From: Ascidia mentula
Taxonomy: Eukaryota > Chordata > Ascidiacea > Phlebobranchia > Ascidiidae
Length of the DNA: 64,000 nucleotides
Assembly: GCA_947561715.1 (NCBI GenBank)
Contig: OX387197.1
Span: 12,707,001 to 12,771,000, forward strand
Direction: 5' to 3'
In this document: piece by piece, positions 51,018-63,754 of the stretch
How the letters are laid out: every line of letters begins with the position of its first letter
How positions within the stretch are numbered: position 1 is the first letter of the stretch
Translations under genes and position numbers: made by a program
The notes under the pieces: model-generated
What the model saw: only the letters and a program-made list of their open reading frames with translations
Database searches by the model: none
What the model was told of the DNA's origin: nothing

Positions 51018-54000
51018 GTGGAAAACGCTGATACTCCAGTACTGAGTTTGCGGTTGCACAACGTATGTAACTATGCGATTTCAGCACTTGTCCATTTTGC
51101 AGTATATGACTTTTCGATAAAAAATATTTTTTTTCAGTACAAGCTTTATTATACAGTGGAAAACGCTGATACTCCAGTATTGCGTTTGCGGTTGCACAAC
51201 GTATGTAACTATGCGCTTTCAGCACTTGTCCATTTTGCAGTATATGACTTTTCGATAAAAAATATTTTTTTTCAGTACAAGCTTTATTATACAGTGGAAA
51301 ACGCTGATACTCCAGTATTAAGTTTGCGGTTGCACAACGTATGTAACTATGCGATTTCAGCACTTGTCCATTTTGCAGTATATGACTTTTCGATAAAAAA
51401 TATTTTTTTTCAGTACAAGCTTTATTATACAGTGGAAAACGCTGATACTCCAGTATTGAGTTTGCGGTTGCACAACGTATGTAACTATGCGCTTTCAGCA
51501 CTTGTCCATTTTGCAGTATATGACTTTTCGATAAAAAATATTTTTTTTCAGTACAAGCTTTATTATACAGTGGAAAACGCTGATACTCCAGTATTGAGTT
51601 TGCGGTTGCACAATGTATGTAACTATGCGCTTTCAGCACTTGTCCATTTTGCAGTATATGACTTTTCGATAAAACATATTTTTTTTTCAGTACAAGCTTT
51701 ATTATACAGTGGAAAACGCTGATACTCCAGTACTGAGTTTGCGGTTGCACAACGTATGTAACTATGCGATTTCAGCACTTGTCCATTTTGCAGTATATGA
51801 CTTTTCGATAAAAAATATTTTTTTTCAGTACAAGCTTTATTATACAGTGGAAAACGCTGATACTCCAGTATTGCGTTTGCGGTTGCACAACGTATGTAAC
51901 TATGCGCTTTCAGCACTTGTCCATTTTGCAGTATATGACTTTTCGATAAAAATTATTTTTTTTCAGTACAAGCTTTATTATACAGTGGAAAACGCTGATA
52001 CTCCAGTACTAAGTTTGCGGTTGCACAACGTATGTAACTATGCGATTTCAGCACTTGTCCATTTTGCAGTATATGACTTTTCGATAAAAAATATTTTTTT
52101 TCAGTACAAGCTTTATTATACAGTGGAAAACGCTGATACTCCAGTATTGAGTTTGCGGTTGCACAACGTATGTAACTATGCGCTTTCAGCACTTGTCCAT
52201 TTTGCAGTATATGACTTTTCGATAAAAAATATTTTTTTTCAGTACAAGCTTTATTATACAGTGGAAAACGCTGATACTCCAGTATTGCGTTTGCGGTTGC
52301 ACAACGTATGTAACTATGCGATTTCAGCACTTGTCCATATTGCAGTATATGACTTTTCGATAAAACATATTTTTTTTTCAGTACAAGCTTTATTATACAG
52401 TGGAAAACGCTGATACTCCAGTACTGAGTTTGCGGTTGCACAACGTATGTAACTATGCGATTTCAGCACTTGTCCATTTTGCAGTATATGACTTTTCGAC
52501 AAAAATTTTTTTTTTTTTAGTACAAGCTTTATTATACAGTGGAAAACGCTGATACTCCAGTACTAAGTTTGCGGTTGCACAACGTATGTAACTATGCGAT
52601 TTCAGCACTTGTCCATTTTGCAGTATATGACTTTTCGATAAAAAATATTTTTTTTCAGTACAAGCTTTATTATACAGTGGAAAACGCTGATACTCCAGTA
52701 TTGTGTTTGCGGTTGCACAACGTATGTAACTATGCGATTTCAGCACTTGTCCATTTTGCAGTATATGACTTTTCGATAAAACATATTTTTTTTCAGTACA
52801 AGCTTTATTATACAGTGGAAAACGCTGATACTCCAATATTGCGTTTGCGGTTGCACAACGTATGTAACTATGCGATTTCAGCACTTGTCCATTTTGCAGT
52901 ATATGACTTTTCGATAAAAAATATTTTTTTTCAGTACAAGCTTTATTATACAGTGGAAAACGCTGATACTCCAGTATTGCGTTTGCGGTTGCACAACGTA
53001 TGTAACTATGCGCTTTCAGCACTTGTCCATTTTGCAGTATATGACTTTTCGATAAAAAATATTTTTTTTCAGTACAAGCTTTATTATACAGTGGAAAACG
53101 CTGATACTCCAGTATTGAGTTTGCGGTTGCACAACGTATGTAACTATGCGATTTCAGCACTTGTCCATTTTGCAGTACATGACTTTTCGATAAAAAATAT
53201 TTTTTTTCAGTACAAGCTTTATTATACAGTGGAAAACGCTGATACTCCAGTATTGAGTTTGCGGTTGCACAACGTATGTAACTATGCGATTTCAGCACTT
53301 GTCCATTTTGCAGTATATGACTTTTCGATAAAAAATATTTTTTTTCAGTACAAGCTTTATTATACAGTGGAAAACGCTGATACTCCAGTATTGAGTTTGC
53401 GGTTGCACAAAGTATGTAACTATGCGCTTTCAGCACTTGTCCATTTTGCAGTACATAACTTTTCGATAAAAAATATTTTTTTTCAGTACAAGCTTTATTA
53501 TACAGTGGAAAACGCTGATACTCCAGTACTGAGTTTGCGGTTGCACAACGTATGTAACCATGAGATTTCAGCACTTGTCCATTTTGCAGCATACGACTTT
53601 TCGATAAAAAATATTTTTTTTCAGTACAAGCTTTATTATACAGTGGAAAACGCTGATACTCCAGTATTGCGTTTGCGGTTGCACAACGTATGTAACTATG
53701 CGATTTCAGCACTTGTCCATTTTGCAGTATATGACTTTTCGATAAAAAATATTTTTTTTCAGTACAAGCTTTATTATACAGTGGAAAACGCTGATACTCC
53801 AGTATTGTGTTTGCGGTTGCACAATGTATGTAACTATGCGCTTTCAGCACTTGTCCATTTTGCAGTACATAACTTTTCGATAAAAAATATTTTTTTTCAG
53901 TACAAGCTTTATTATACAGTGGAAAACGCTGATACTCCAGTATTGCGTTTGCGGTTGCACAACGTATGTAACTATGCGATTTCAGCACTTGTCCATTTTG

Positions 54001-54609
54001 CAGTATATGACTTTTCGATAAAAAATATTTTTTTTCAGTACAAGCTTTATTATACAGTGGAAAACGCTGATACTCCAGTATTGCGTTTGCGGTTGCACAA
54101 CGTATGTAACTATGCGATTTCAGCACTTGTCCATTTTGCAGTATATGACTTTTCGATAAAAAATATTTTTTTTCAGTACAAGCTTTATTATACAGTGGAA
54201 AACGCTGATACTCCAGTATTGCGTTTGCGGTTGCACAACGTATGTAACTATGCGATTTCAGCACTTGTCCATTTTGCAGTATATGACTTTTCGATAAAAA
54301 ATATTTTTTTTCAGTACAAGCTTTATTATACAGTGGAAAACGCTGATACTCCAGTATTGCGTTTGCGGTTGCACAACGTATGTAACTATGCGCTTTCAGC
54401 ACTTGTCCATTTTGCAGTATATGACTTTTCGATAAAAAATATTTTTTTTCAGTACAAGCTTTATTATACAGTGGAAAACGCTGATACTCCAGTATTGAGT
54501 TTGCGGTTGCACAACGTATGTAACTATGCGATTTCAGCACTTGTCCATTTTGCAGTATATGACTTTTCGATAAAACATATTTTTTTTTCAGTACAAGCTT
54601 TATTATACA
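51018..54609 (+). repeat. Higher-order cycle VII (cassette without a short monomer)
   Basis: The opening block 51018-51722 has the usual order actgag, attgcg, attaag, attgag, attgag but lacks the 117-bp monomer that sits between attgcg and attaag in the other cassettes. It continues with 51709-52413 (AAAAATTAT near 51950, CCATATTGC near 52337), an A5T13 monomer preceded by CGAC instead of CGAT (52506), and a 15-monomer run (52539-54623) that matches 6520-8604 at offset 46019. The usual nine- to thirteen-monomer middle run is absent, so the cycle is short at 3592 bases. Confidence 0.82.
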
Positions 54610-57177
54610 GTGGAAAACGCTGATACTCCAGTACTGAGTTTGCGGTTGCACAACGTATGTAACTATGCGATTTCAGCACTTGTCCATTTTGCAGTATATG
54701 ACTTTTCGATAAAAAATATTTTTTTTCAGTACAAGCTTTATTATACAGTGGAAAACGCTGATACTCCAGTATTGCGTTTGCGGTTGCACAACGTATGTAA
54801 CTATGCGCTTTCAGCACTTGTCCATTTTGCAGTATATGACTTTTCGATAAAAAATATTTTTTTTCAGTACAAGCTTTATTATACAGTGGAAAACGCTGAT
54901 ACTCCAGTACTATGTAACTATGCGATTTCAGCACTTGTCCATTTTGCAGTATATGACTTTTCGATAAAAAATATTTTTTTTCAGTACAAGCTTTATTATA
55001 CAGTGGAAAACGCTGATACTCCAGTATTAAGTTTGCGGTTGCACAACGTATGTAACTATGCGATTTCAGCACTTGTCCATTTTGCAGTATATGACTTTTC
55101 GATAAAAAATATTTTTTTTCAGTACAAGCTTTATTATACAGTGGAAAACGCTGATACTCCAGTATTGAGTTTGCGGTTGCACAACGTATGTAACTATGCG
55201 CTTTCAGCACTTGTCCATTTTGCAGTATATGACTTTTCGATAAAAAATATTTTTTTTCAGTACAAGCTTTATTATACAGTGGAAAACGCTGATACTCCAG
55301 TATTGAGTTTGCGGTTGCACAATGTATGTAACTATGCGCTTTCAGCACTTGTCCATTTTGCAGTATATGACTTTTCGATAAAACATATTTTTTTTTCAGT
55401 ACAAGCTTTATTATACAGTGGAAAACGCTGATACTCCAGTACTGAGTTTGCGGTTGCACAACGTATGTAACTATGCGATTTCAGCACTTGTCCATTTTGC
55501 AGTATATGACTTTTCGATAAAAAATATTTTTTTTCAGTACAAGCTTTATTATACAGTGGAAAACGCTGATACTCCAGTATTGCGTTTGCGGTTGCACAAC
55601 GTTTGTAACTATGCGCTTTCAGCACTTGTCCATTTTGCAGTATATGACTTTTCGATAAAAATTATTTTTTTTCAGTACAAGCTTTATTATACAGTGGAAA
55701 ACGCTGATACTCCAGTACTAAGTTTGCGGTTGCACAACGTATGTAACTATGCGATTTCAGCACTTGTCCATTTTGCAGTATATGACTTTTCGATAAAAAA
55801 TATTTTTTTTCAGTACAAGCTTTATTATACAGTGGAAAACGCTGATACTCCAGTATTGAGTTTGCGGTTGCACAACGTATGTAACTATGCGCTTTCAGCA
55901 CTTGTCCATTTTGCAGTATATGACTTTTCGATAAAAAATATTTTTTTTCAGTACAAGCTTTATTATACAGTGGAAAACGCTGATACTCCAGTATTGCGTT
56001 TGCGGTTGCACAACGTATGTAACTATGCGATTTCAGCACTTGTCCATATTGCAGTATATGACTTTTCGATAAAACATATTTTTTTTTCAGTACAAGCTTT
56101 ATTATACAGTGGAAAACGCTGATACTCCAGTACTGAGTTTGCGGTTGCACAACGTATGTAACTATGCGATTTCAGCACTTGTCCATTTTGCAGTATATGA
56201 CTTTTCGATAAAAAATATTTTTTTTCAGTACAAGCTTTATTATACAGTGGAAAACGCTGATACTCCAGTATTGAGTTTGCGGTTGCACAACGTATGTAAC
56301 TATGCGATTTCAGCACTTGTCCATTTTGCAGTATATGACTTTTCGATAAAACATATTTTTTTTCAGTACAAGCTTTATTATACAGTGGAAAACGCTGATA
56401 CTCCAGTATTGCGTTTGTGGTTGCACAACGTATGTAACTATGCGATTTCAGCACTTGTCCATTTTGCAGTATATGACTTTTCGATAAAAAATATTTTTTT
56501 TCAGTACAAGCTTTATTATACAGTGGAAAGCGCTGATACTCCAGTATTGCGTTTGCGGTTGCACAACGTATGTAACTATGCGCTTTCAGCACTTGTCCAT
56601 TTTGCAGTATATGACTTTTCGATAAAAAATATTTTTTTTCAGTACAAGCTTTATTATACAGTGGAAAACGCTGATACTCCAGTATTGAGTTTGCGGTTGC
56701 ACAACGTATGTAACTATGCGATTTCAGCACTTGTCCATTTTGCAGTACATGACTTTTCGATAAAAAATATTTTTTTTCAGTACAAGCTTTATTATACAGT
56801 GGAAAACGCTGATACTCCAGTATTGAGTTTGCGGTTGCACAACGTATGTAACTATGCGATTTCAGCACTTGTCCATTTTGCAGTATATGACTTTTCGATA
56901 AAAAATATTTTTTTTCAGTACAAGCTTTATTATACAGTGGAAAACGCTGATACTCCAGTATTGAGTTTGCGGTTGCACAATGTATGTAACTATGCGCTTT
57001 CAGCACTTGTCCATTTTGCAGTACATAACTTTTCGATAAAAAATATTTTTTTTCAGTACAAGCTTTATTATACAGTGGAAAACGCTGATACTCCAGTACT
57101 GAGTTTGCGGTTGCACAACGTATGTAACCATGAGATTTCAGCACTTGTCCATTTTGCAGCATACGACTTTTCGATAA
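52449..57177 (+). repeat. Near-identical copy of about 6430-11158 (offset 46019)
   Basis: Block starts 6520, 8591, 9399 and 10090 recur at 52539, 54610, 55418 and 56109. The rare CACAAAGT (7389 and 53408), GTTTGT (9582 and 55601) and CCATATTGC marks are shared. Point differences include CAGAACT near 6596 against CAGCACT, ATTGAG at 6681 against ATTGTG, and CCAATATTG near 52834. The copy continues across the N gap for a further 450 bases or so at offset 45819. Confidence 0.85.
54843..54959 (+). repeat. 117-bp short monomer 11
   Basis: Single short monomer of cycle VIII; equivalent to copy 2 at offset 46019. Confidence 0.96.
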
Positions 57178-58469
57178 AAAATATTTTTTTTCAGTACAAG
57201 CTTTATTATACAGTGGAAAACGCTGATACTCCAGTATTGCGTTTGCGGTTGCACAACGTATGTAACTATGCGATTTCAGCACTTGTCCATTTTGCAGTAT
57301 ATGACTTTTCGATAAAAAATATTTTTTTTCAGTACAAGCTTTATTATACAGTGGAAAACGCTGATACTCCAGTATTGCGTTTGCGGTTGCACAACGTATG
57401 TAACTATGCGATTTCAGCACTTGTCCATTTTGCAGTATATGACTTTTCGATAAAAAATATTTTTTTTCAGTACAAGCTTTATTATACAGTGGAAAACGCT
57501 GATACTCCAGTATTGAGTTTGCGGTTGCACAACGTATGTAACTATGCGATTTCAGCACTTGTCCATTTTGCAGTATATGACTTTTCGATAAAAAATATTT
57601 TTTTTCAGTACAAGCTTTATTATACAGTGGAAAACGCTGATACTCCAGTATTGAGTTTGCGGTTGCACAACGTATGTAACTATGCGCTTTCAGCACTTGT
57701 CCATTTTGCAGTATATGACTTTTCGATAAAAAATATTTTTTTTCAGTACAAGCTTTATTATACAGTGGAAAACGCTGATACTCCAGTATTGAGTTTGCGG
57801 TTGCACAATGTATGTAACTATGCGCTTTCAGCACTTGTCCATTTTGCAGTATATGACTTTTCGATAAAACATATTTTTTTTTCAGTACAAGCTTTATTAT
57901 ACAGTGGAAAACGCTGATACTCCAGTACTGAGTTTGCGGTTGCACAACGTATGTAACTATGCGATTTCAGCACTTGTCCATTTTGCAGTATATGACTTTT
58001 CGATAAAAAATATTTTTTTTCAGTACAAGCTTTATTATACAGTGGAAAACGCTGATACTCCAGTATTGAGTTTGCGGTTGCACAATGTATGTAACTATGC
58101 GCTTTCAGCACTTGTCCATTTTGCAGTATATGACTTTTCGATAAAACATATTTTTTTTTCAGTACAAGCTTTATTATACAGTGGAAAACGCTGATACTCC
58201 AGTACTGAGTTTGCGGTTGCACAACGTATGTAACTATGCGATTTCAGCACTTGTCCATTTTGCAGTATATGACTTTTCGATAAAAAATATTTTTTTTCAG
58301 TACAAGCTTTATTATACAGTGGAAAACGCTGATACTCCAGTATTGCGTTTGCGGTTGCACAACGTATGTAACTATGCGCTTTCAGCACTTGTCCATTTTG
58401 CAGTATATGACTTTTCGATAAAAATTATTTTTTTTCAGTACAAGCTTTATTATACAGTGGAAAACGCTG

Positions 58470-60539
58470 ATACTCCAGTACTAAGTTTGCGGTTGCACAA
58501 CGTATGTAACTATGCGATTTCAGCACTTGTCCATTTTGCAGTATATGACTTTTCGATAAAAAATATTTTTTTTCAGTACAAGCTTTATTATACAGTGGAA
58601 AACGCTGATACTCCAGTATTGAGTTTGCGGTTGCACAACGTATGTAACTATGCGATTTCAGCACTTGTCCATTTTGCAGTATATGACTTTTCGATAAAAA
58701 ATATTTTTTTTCAGTACAAGCTTTATTATACAGTGGAAAACGCTGATACTCCAGTATTGCGTTTGCGGTTGCACAACGTATGTAACTATGCGCTTTCAGC
58801 ACTTGTCCATTTTGCAGTATATGACTTTTCGATAAAAAATATTTTTTTTCACTACAAGCTTTATTATACAGTGGAAAACGCTGATACTCCAGTATTGAGT
58901 TTGCGGTTGCACAACGTATGTAACTATGCGATTTCAGCACTTGTCCATTTTGCAGTACATGACTTTTCGATAAAAAATATTTTTTTTCAGTACAAGCTTT
59001 ATTATACAGTGGAAAACGCTGATACTCCAGTATTGAGTTTGCGGTTGCACAACGTATGTAACTATGCGATTTCAGCACTTGTCCATTTTGCAGTATATGA
59101 CTTTTCGATAAAAAATATTTTTTTTCAGTACAAGCTTTATTATACAGTGGAAAACGCTGATACTCCAGTATTGAGTTTGCGGTTGCACAATGTATGTAAC
59201 TATGCGCTTTCAGCACTTGTCCATTTTGCAGTACATAACTTTTCGATAAAAAATATTTTTTTTCAGTACAAGCTTTATTATACAGTGGAAAACGCTGATA
59301 CTCCAGTACTGAGTTTGCGGTTGCACAACGTATGTAACCATGAGATTTCAGCACTTGTCCATTTTGCAGCATACGACTTTTCGATAAAAAATATTTTTTT
59401 TCAGTACAAGCTTTATTATACAGTGGAAAACGCTGATACTCCAGTATTGAGTTTGCGGTTGCACAACGTATGTAACTATGCGATTTCAGCACTTGTCCAT
59501 TTTGCAGTATATGACTTTTCGATAAAACATATTTTTTTTCAGTACAAGCTTTATTATACAGTGAAAAACGCTGATACTCCAGTATTGAGTTTGCGGTTGC
59601 ACAACGTATGTAACTATGCGATTTCAGCACTTGTCCATTTTGCAGTATATGACTTTTCGATAAAAAATATTTTTTTTCAGTACAAGCTTTATTATACAGT
59701 GGAAAACGCTGATACTCCAGTATTGAGTTTGCGGTTGCACAACGTATGTAACTATGCGCTTTCAGCACTTGTCCATTTTGCAGTATATGACTTTTCGATA
59801 AAAAATATTTTTTTTCAGTACAAGCTTTATTATACAGTGGAAAACGCTGATACTCCAGTATTGAGTTTGCGGTTGCACAATGTATGTAACTATGCGCTTT
59901 CAGCACTTGTCCATTTTGCAGTACATAACTTTTCGATAAAAAATATTTTTTTTCAGTACAAGCTTTATTATACAGTGGAAAACGCTGATATTCCAGTACT
60001 GAGTTTGCGGTTGCACAACGTATGTAACCATGAGATTTCAGCACTTGTCCATTTTGCAGCATACGACTTTTCGATAAAAAATATTTTTTTTCAGTACAAG
60101 CTTTATTATACAGTGGAAAACGCTGATACTCCAGTATTGCGTTTGCGGTTGCACAACGTATGTAACTATGCGCTTTCAGCACTTGTCCATTTTGCAGTAT
60201 ATGACTTTTCGACAAAAAATATTTTTTTTCAGTACAAGCTTTATTATACAGTGGAAAACGCTGATACTCCAGTATTGTGTTTGCGGTTGCACAACGTATG
60301 TAACTATGCGCTTTCAGCACTTGTCCATTTTGCAGTACATAACTTTTCGATAAAAAATATTTTTTTTCAGTACAAGCTTTATTATACAGTGGAAAACGCT
60401 GATACTCCAGTATTGCGTTTGCGGTTGCACAACGTATGTAACTATGCGATTTCAGCACTTGTCCATTTTGCAGTATATGACTTTTCGATAAAAAATATTT
60501 TTTTTCAGTACAAGCTTTATTATACAGTGGAAAACGCTG
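58470..60539 (+). repeat. 15-monomer tandem duplication, copy 1
   Basis: Starts with an ACTAAG monomer and runs through T8CAC (58849), TACATGAC, two marker monomers, GTGAAAAAC (59562), GATATTCC, CGACAAAA and ATTGTG. The unit is 2070 bases, exactly 15 times 138. I saw no difference from copy 2 in the marks I compared. Confidence 0.87.
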
Positions 60540-62609
60540 ATACTCCAGTACTAAGTTTGCGGTTGCACAACGTATGTAACTATGCGATTTCAGCACTTGT
60601 CCATTTTGCAGTATATGACTTTTCGATAAAAAATATTTTTTTTCAGTACAAGCTTTATTATACAGTGGAAAACGCTGATACTCCAGTATTGAGTTTGCGG
60701 TTGCACAACGTATGTAACTATGCGATTTCAGCACTTGTCCATTTTGCAGTATATGACTTTTCGATAAAAAATATTTTTTTTCAGTACAAGCTTTATTATA
60801 CAGTGGAAAACGCTGATACTCCAGTATTGCGTTTGCGGTTGCACAACGTATGTAACTATGCGCTTTCAGCACTTGTCCATTTTGCAGTATATGACTTTTC
60901 GATAAAAAATATTTTTTTTCACTACAAGCTTTATTATACAGTGGAAAACGCTGATACTCCAGTATTGAGTTTGCGGTTGCACAACGTATGTAACTATGCG
61001 ATTTCAGCACTTGTCCATTTTGCAGTACATGACTTTTCGATAAAAAATATTTTTTTTCAGTACAAGCTTTATTATACAGTGGAAAACGCTGATACTCCAG
61101 TATTGAGTTTGCGGTTGCACAACGTATGTAACTATGCGATTTCAGCACTTGTCCATTTTGCAGTATATGACTTTTCGATAAAAAATATTTTTTTTCAGTA
61201 CAAGCTTTATTATACAGTGGAAAACGCTGATACTCCAGTATTGAGTTTGCGGTTGCACAATGTATGTAACTATGCGCTTTCAGCACTTGTCCATTTTGCA
61301 GTACATAACTTTTCGATAAAAAATATTTTTTTTCAGTACAAGCTTTATTATACAGTGGAAAACGCTGATACTCCAGTACTGAGTTTGCGGTTGCACAACG
61401 TATGTAACCATGAGATTTCAGCACTTGTCCATTTTGCAGCATACGACTTTTCGATAAAAAATATTTTTTTTCAGTACAAGCTTTATTATACAGTGGAAAA
61501 CGCTGATACTCCAGTATTGAGTTTGCGGTTGCACAACGTATGTAACTATGCGATTTCAGCACTTGTCCATTTTGCAGTATATGACTTTTCGATAAAACAT
61601 ATTTTTTTTCAGTACAAGCTTTATTATACAGTGAAAAACGCTGATACTCCAGTATTGAGTTTGCGGTTGCACAACGTATGTAACTATGCGATTTCAGCAC
61701 TTGTCCATTTTGCAGTATATGACTTTTCGATAAAAAATATTTTTTTTCAGTACAAGCTTTATTATACAGTGGAAAACGCTGATACTCCAGTATTGAGTTT
61801 GCGGTTGCACAACGTATGTAACTATGCGCTTTCAGCACTTGTCCATTTTGCAGTATATGACTTTTCGATAAAAAATATTTTTTTTCAGTACAAGCTTTAT
61901 TATACAGTGGAAAACGCTGATACTCCAGTATTGAGTTTGCGGTTGCACAATGTATGTAACTATGCGCTTTCAGCACTTGTCCATTTTGCAGTACATAACT
62001 TTTCGATAAAAAATATTTTTTTTCAGTACAAGCTTTATTATACAGTGGAAAACGCTGATATTCCAGTACTGAGTTTGCGGTTGCACAACGTATGTAACCA
62101 TGAGATTTCAGCACTTGTCCATTTTGCAGCATACGACTTTTCGATAAAAAATATTTTTTTTCAGTACAAGCTTTATTATACAGTGGAAAACGCTGATACT
62201 CCAGTATTGCGTTTGCGGTTGCACAACGTATGTAACTATGCGCTTTCAGCACTTGTCCATTTTGCAGTATATGACTTTTCGACAAAAAATATTTTTTTTC
62301 AGTACAAGCTTTATTATACAGTGGAAAACGCTGATACTCCAGTATTGTGTTTGCGGTTGCACAACGTATGTAACTATGCGCTTTCAGCACTTGTCCATTT
62401 TGCAGTACATAACTTTTCGATAAAAAATATTTTTTTTCAGTACAAGCTTTATTATACAGTGGAAAACGCTGATACTCCAGTATTGCGTTTGCGGTTGCAC
62501 AACGTATGTAACTATGCGATTTCAGCACTTGTCCATTTTGCAGTATATGACTTTTCGATAAAAAATATTTTTTTTCAGTACAAGCTTTATTATACAGTGG
62601 AAAACGCTG
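60540..62609 (+). repeat. 15-monomer tandem duplication, copy 2
   Basis: Repeats copy 1 at offset 2070, again opening with ACTAAG (60550) and containing T8CAC (60919), GTGAAAAAC (61632), GATATTCC and CGACAAAA. To its right the run goes on with ATTGCG monomers and GGAAAAAGC, the standard end of a cycle, so this copy has the ancestral right flank. Confidence 0.87.
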
Positions 62610-63382
62610 ATACTCCAGTATTGCGTTTGCGGTTGCACAACGTATGTAACTATGCGATTTCAGCACTTGTCCATTTTGCAGTATATGACTTTTCGATAAA
62701 AAATATTTTTTTTCAGTACAAGCTTTATTATACAGTGGAAAACGCTGATACTCCAGTATTGCGTTTGCGGTTGCACAACGTATGTAACTATGCGATTTCA
62801 GCACTTGTCCATTTTGCAGTATATGACTTTTCGATAAAAAATATTTTTTTTCAGTACAAGCTTTATTATACAGTGGAAAAAGCTGATACTCCAGTATTGC
62901 GTTTGCGGTTGCACAACGTATGTAACTATGCGCTTTCAGCACTTGTCCATTTTGCAGTATATGACTTTTCGATAAAAAATATTTTTTTTCAGTACAAGCT
63001 TTATTATACAGTGGAAAACGCTGATACTCCAGTACTGAGTTTGCGGTTGCACAACGTATGTAACTATGCGATTTCAGCACTTGTCCATTTTGCAGTATAT
63101 GACTTTTCGATAAAACATATTTTTTTTTCAGTACAAGCTTTATTATACAGTGGAAAACGCTGATACTCCAGTACTGAGTTTGCGGTTGCACAACGTATGT
63201 AACTATGCGATTTCAGCACTTGTCCATTTTGCAGTATATGACTTTTCGATAAAAAATATTTTTTTTCAGTACAAGCTTTATTATACAGTGGAAAACGCTG
63301 ATACTCCAGTATTGCGTTTGCGGTTGCACAACGTATGTAACTATGCGCTTTCAGCACTTGTCCATTTTGCAGTATATGACTT

Positions 63383-63499
63383 TTCGATAAAAAATATTTT
63401 TTTTCAGTACAAGCTTTATTATACAGTGGAAAACGCTGATACTCCAGTACTATGTAACTATGCGATTTCAGCACTTGTCCATTTTGCAGTATATGACTT
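63383..63499 (+). repeat. 117-bp short monomer 12
   Basis: First of a pair in cycle IX. Confidence 0.96.
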
Positions 63500-63637
63500 T
63501 TCGATAAAAAATATTTTTTTTCAGTACAAGCTTTATTATACAGTGGAAAACGCTGATACTCCAGTATTGCGTTTGCGGTTGCACAACGTATGTAACTATG
63601 CGCTTTCAGCACTTGTCCATTTTGCAGTATATGACTT

Positions 63638-63754
63638 TTCGATAAAAAATATTTTTTTTCAGTACAAGCTTTATTATACAGTGGAAAACGCTGATACTCC
63701 AGTACTATGTAACTATGCGATTTCAGCACTTGTCCATTTTGCAGTATATGACTT
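63638..63754 (+). repeat. 117-bp short monomer 13
   Basis: Second of the pair, 255 bases after copy 12, followed by attaag. Confidence 0.96.

Larger units (their letters stand above)
54610..63149 (+). repeat. Higher-order cycle VIII (contains a 36-monomer run)
   Basis: Cassette with one 117-bp monomer (54610-55431), five monomers (55418-56122) with GTTTGT at 55601, 13-monomer run (56109-57917), a two-monomer block (57904-58194), and a 36-monomer run (58181-63163) that has no 139-bp monomer until its end. The first 2.6 kb matches cycle II at offset 46019. The long run contains two copies of a 15-monomer unit, 58470-60539 and 60540-62609, so part of its length is a recent tandem duplication. 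Confidence 0.83.

Noticed and set aside
58181..63163. Giant 1660-codon repeat protein on the plus strand and a 1588-codon frame on the minus strand over the same bases
   Set aside because: Both follow from a stop-free 46-codon unit; the opposite strand is equally open, frequent variants change residues, there is no unique start region, signal or terminus, and frames stop wherever a 139-bp monomer occurs.
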